Assembly (NCBI GenBank): GCA_022705365.1
Contig: JAKJEP010000195.1
Span: 1-6,627, forward strand
Reading direction: 5' to 3'
Origin: Planctomycetota bacterium
GTDB lineage: Bacteria; Planctomycetota; Phycisphaerae; Sedimentisphaerales; SM23-30
DNA length: 6,627 nt
A model generated the notes under the pieces. The model was not told where the DNA came from, did not search any database, and saw only the letters and a list, made by a program, of their open reading frames with translations. The position numbers and the translations under genes are program-made. The first letter of the stretch is position 1. The number at the start of each line of letters is the position of its first letter. Of the stretch, positions 5,299-6,627 are shown in pieces.

Positions 5299-6627
5299 TT
5301 ACTCGTATCGTAAATTTTCCACCGGGTGCAGTCTGGCCGCGCGCCAGGCCGGCAGAGCAGCGCCCAGCACGGCGGTTCCCACTCCGGCGGCCAGAATCCA
5401 GCCCACCGAATTCCAGGCCACCTCATCGGGGATATGGCTGAACATATAGACGCCGCTTTTCCAGACTTTGAAACCCAGCAGCCGGGTTAACGCCGCTTCC
5501 AGAAGATTGATATTCCGGGTGGCCAGGACCCCCAGGAACAAACCCAATGCCGTCCCTACCACTCCGATGCTCAAGCCGTAATACAGGAACAGCATGGCCA
5601 ATCCGCGCCGGGAGCCGCCCAGGCCGCGGATAATCCCCATGTCCCGCCGTTTCTGCGTGACAATCATAAAGAGCGTGACAAAAACCAGAAGGGCCGTTAC
5701 CAGGCAAATCAGCCCCATCATCATCTGCATGACGCCCAGTTGTTTGCGGATTTCATGCGTAAATATTTTTACCATCTCATTTTCGCTGGAGGAATAAATG
5801 GCCACATTTCGCGCCGCCTGGTCCGGCCAGCCCAGATTCGTTTTTACATACTGTTTCCAGGCTTCCCGCACCTGCTGTTTTACCGTTTCCGGCCCGAATC
5901 CCGGTGCGCGCCGGATCTGCACGCTGGCCAGGCATTGTTTTGTGCCGTCCGGGCCGGTTTGTCCAGCCCAATCCTGCAGATACGCGAACGGCAGATAGAC
6001 ATAGGCGCTGTCCGCTTCATGGAGGCCGATCTGGACGGCATCCACCGCCCAGCAGCGTCCCTGAATTTTTCGGGCGGTTTCCCCCTCACCCCGGCTCCGG
6101 ATGCCGGCCGTAATGACCAGCGGCAGCCCGTTCTCAATCTGCCGGCGGATGGCCTGCCGGTTGTATTCATCGGTCTGTTCCTGCGGCGCCCCCAGGATTC
6201 CAATGCTCAGAATGGCCCCAACGGGCAAATCCGCCTCCTCGATGTCCCGTGCGAGCCGGGCGCGGAGCCATTCCCCGGCTTGTTCCCGCGCCGATTCCGA
6301 CAGGGCAAAACTGGGCGCACCGGGGCCATTTTGCAGCAACAAGCCCTTTCGAAAGACGGGATCCCGGCTGTGTTTGGCCAAATCGATTCCCACCAGTTGC
6401 ACGCCGCGAACGTCGCCCGTCCCCACATACAACAACCCGCTGATTTGGAGTACCGGTTCCGCCGTGGCCACCGAAGGCAGTTCTTCCAGATGCCGGGCCA
6501 ACTCTTCATAGCCGGACATTTCCTGATAGGGTTCCAGTACGATTTCGCCCCAGATGCGGTCCGAGTATTCCAGATATCTTTCGATGAAACCGCTGAACAG
6601 GCTGGTGATGACGATCAGCAAAGCCAC
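5299..6627 (-). CDS. LolC/LolE-like ABC transporter permease, N-terminus cut by window edge (first permease)
   Basis: At least 442 residues. The first visible codon, GTG at the very edge, is most likely internal, because the protein opens inside a hydrophobic stretch (ALLIVITSLFSGFIE) that matches the end of the first membrane segment in the second permease. Roughly 20-40 N-terminal residues are therefore missing. A large extracytoplasmic domain follows (about 15-295 of the visible part), including EPVLQISGLLYV and LVGIDLAK. Membrane segments lie at about 298-324, 345-369 and 405-427. The cytoplasmic coupling loop is QKRRDMGIIRGLGGSRRG (325-342), and the end reads PAWRAARLHPVENLR. GFKVWKSGVYMFSHIPD (385-401) parallels the same loop of the second permease. 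Together with the two following genes it forms a heteromeric LolCDE/MacB-class complex in the inner membrane. Any promoter lies beyond the right edge. Confidence 0.88.
   Translation of the reverse strand: MALLIVITSLFSGFIERYLEYSDRIWGEIVLEPYQEMSGYEELARHLEELPSVATAEPVLQISGLLYVGTGDVRGVQLVGIDLAKHSRDPVFRKGLLLQNGPGAPSFALSESAREQAGEWLRARLARDIEEADLPVGAILSIGILGAPQEQTDEYNRQAIRRQIENGLPLVITAGIRSRGEGETARKIQGRCWAVDAVQIGLHEADSAYVYLPFAYLQDWAGQTGPDGTKQCLASVQIRRAPGFGPETVKQQVREAWKQYVKTNLGWPDQAARNVAIYSSSENEMVKIFTHEIRKQLGVMQMMMGLICLVTALLVFVTLFMIVTQKRRDMGIIRGLGGSRRGLAMLFLYYGLSIGVVGTALGLFLGVLATRNINLLEAALTRLLGFKVWKSGVYMFSHIPDEVAWNSVGWILAAGVGTAVLGAALPAWRAARLHPVENLRYE

Noticed and set aside
6595..6627. GTG at the right edge as a true start of the first permease
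   Set aside because: The frame opens within a hydrophobic segment, and comparison with the second permease shows that the N-terminal charged part and most of the first membrane segment are missing, so the gene must extend beyond the window.

Overview
The window carries seven protein-coding genes, all on the minus strand, so they read from the right end towards the left. Five are complete and the two at the edges are cut. No RNA genes, mobile elements, CRISPR arrays or attachment sites were recognised. Base composition is moderately GC-rich and coding density is very high. The permeases (long extracytoplasmic domains and a characteristic first membrane segment in the second one), together with a PANK4-like DUF89 phosphatase and weak or absent Shine-Dalgarno sites at several starts, suggest a Gram-negative-type bacterium of the Planctomycetota, perhaps Phycisphaerae. 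That placement rests on remembered family resemblance, not on a search.

Right half (6627 to 3235): an ABC transporter of the LolCDE/MacB class. It has two different permeases (the first cut at its N-terminus by the window edge) and one ATPase, with 9-base gaps between them. Each permease has the same plan: an N-terminal membrane segment, a large extracytoplasmic domain and three C-terminal membrane segments. They are related paralogues, as expected for a heterodimeric LolC/LolE-like core with a LolD-like ATPase dimer. Transport or extraction of lipoproteins or other lipid-anchored cargo in the envelope is the most likely role.

Middle (3234 to 3159): a 76-base AT-rich spacer, the largest non-coding stretch. 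It holds a short hairpin just after the ATPase stop, three 9-base imperfect direct repeats, and a good ribosome binding site for the next gene. It probably separates, or partly uncouples, the transporter genes from a metabolic gene group.

Left half (3158 to 1): a branched-chain amino acid aminotransferase (IlvE type), a long-chain polyprenyl diphosphate synthase, a stand-alone DUF89 phosphatase resembling the C-terminal domain of eukaryotic PANK4 (4'-phosphopantetheine phosphatase), and the N-terminus of an M29-family aminopeptidase. Spacings of 52, 4 and 17 bases suggest one transcript. The functions are mostly housekeeping: amino-acid metabolism, isoprenoid side chains, metabolite damage control and peptide turnover. 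The most interesting points are the bacterial PANK4-type phosphatase, its tight coupling to the prenyl synthase gene, and the 9-base repeats ahead of the aminotransferase. I see no clear evidence of an entirely new system.
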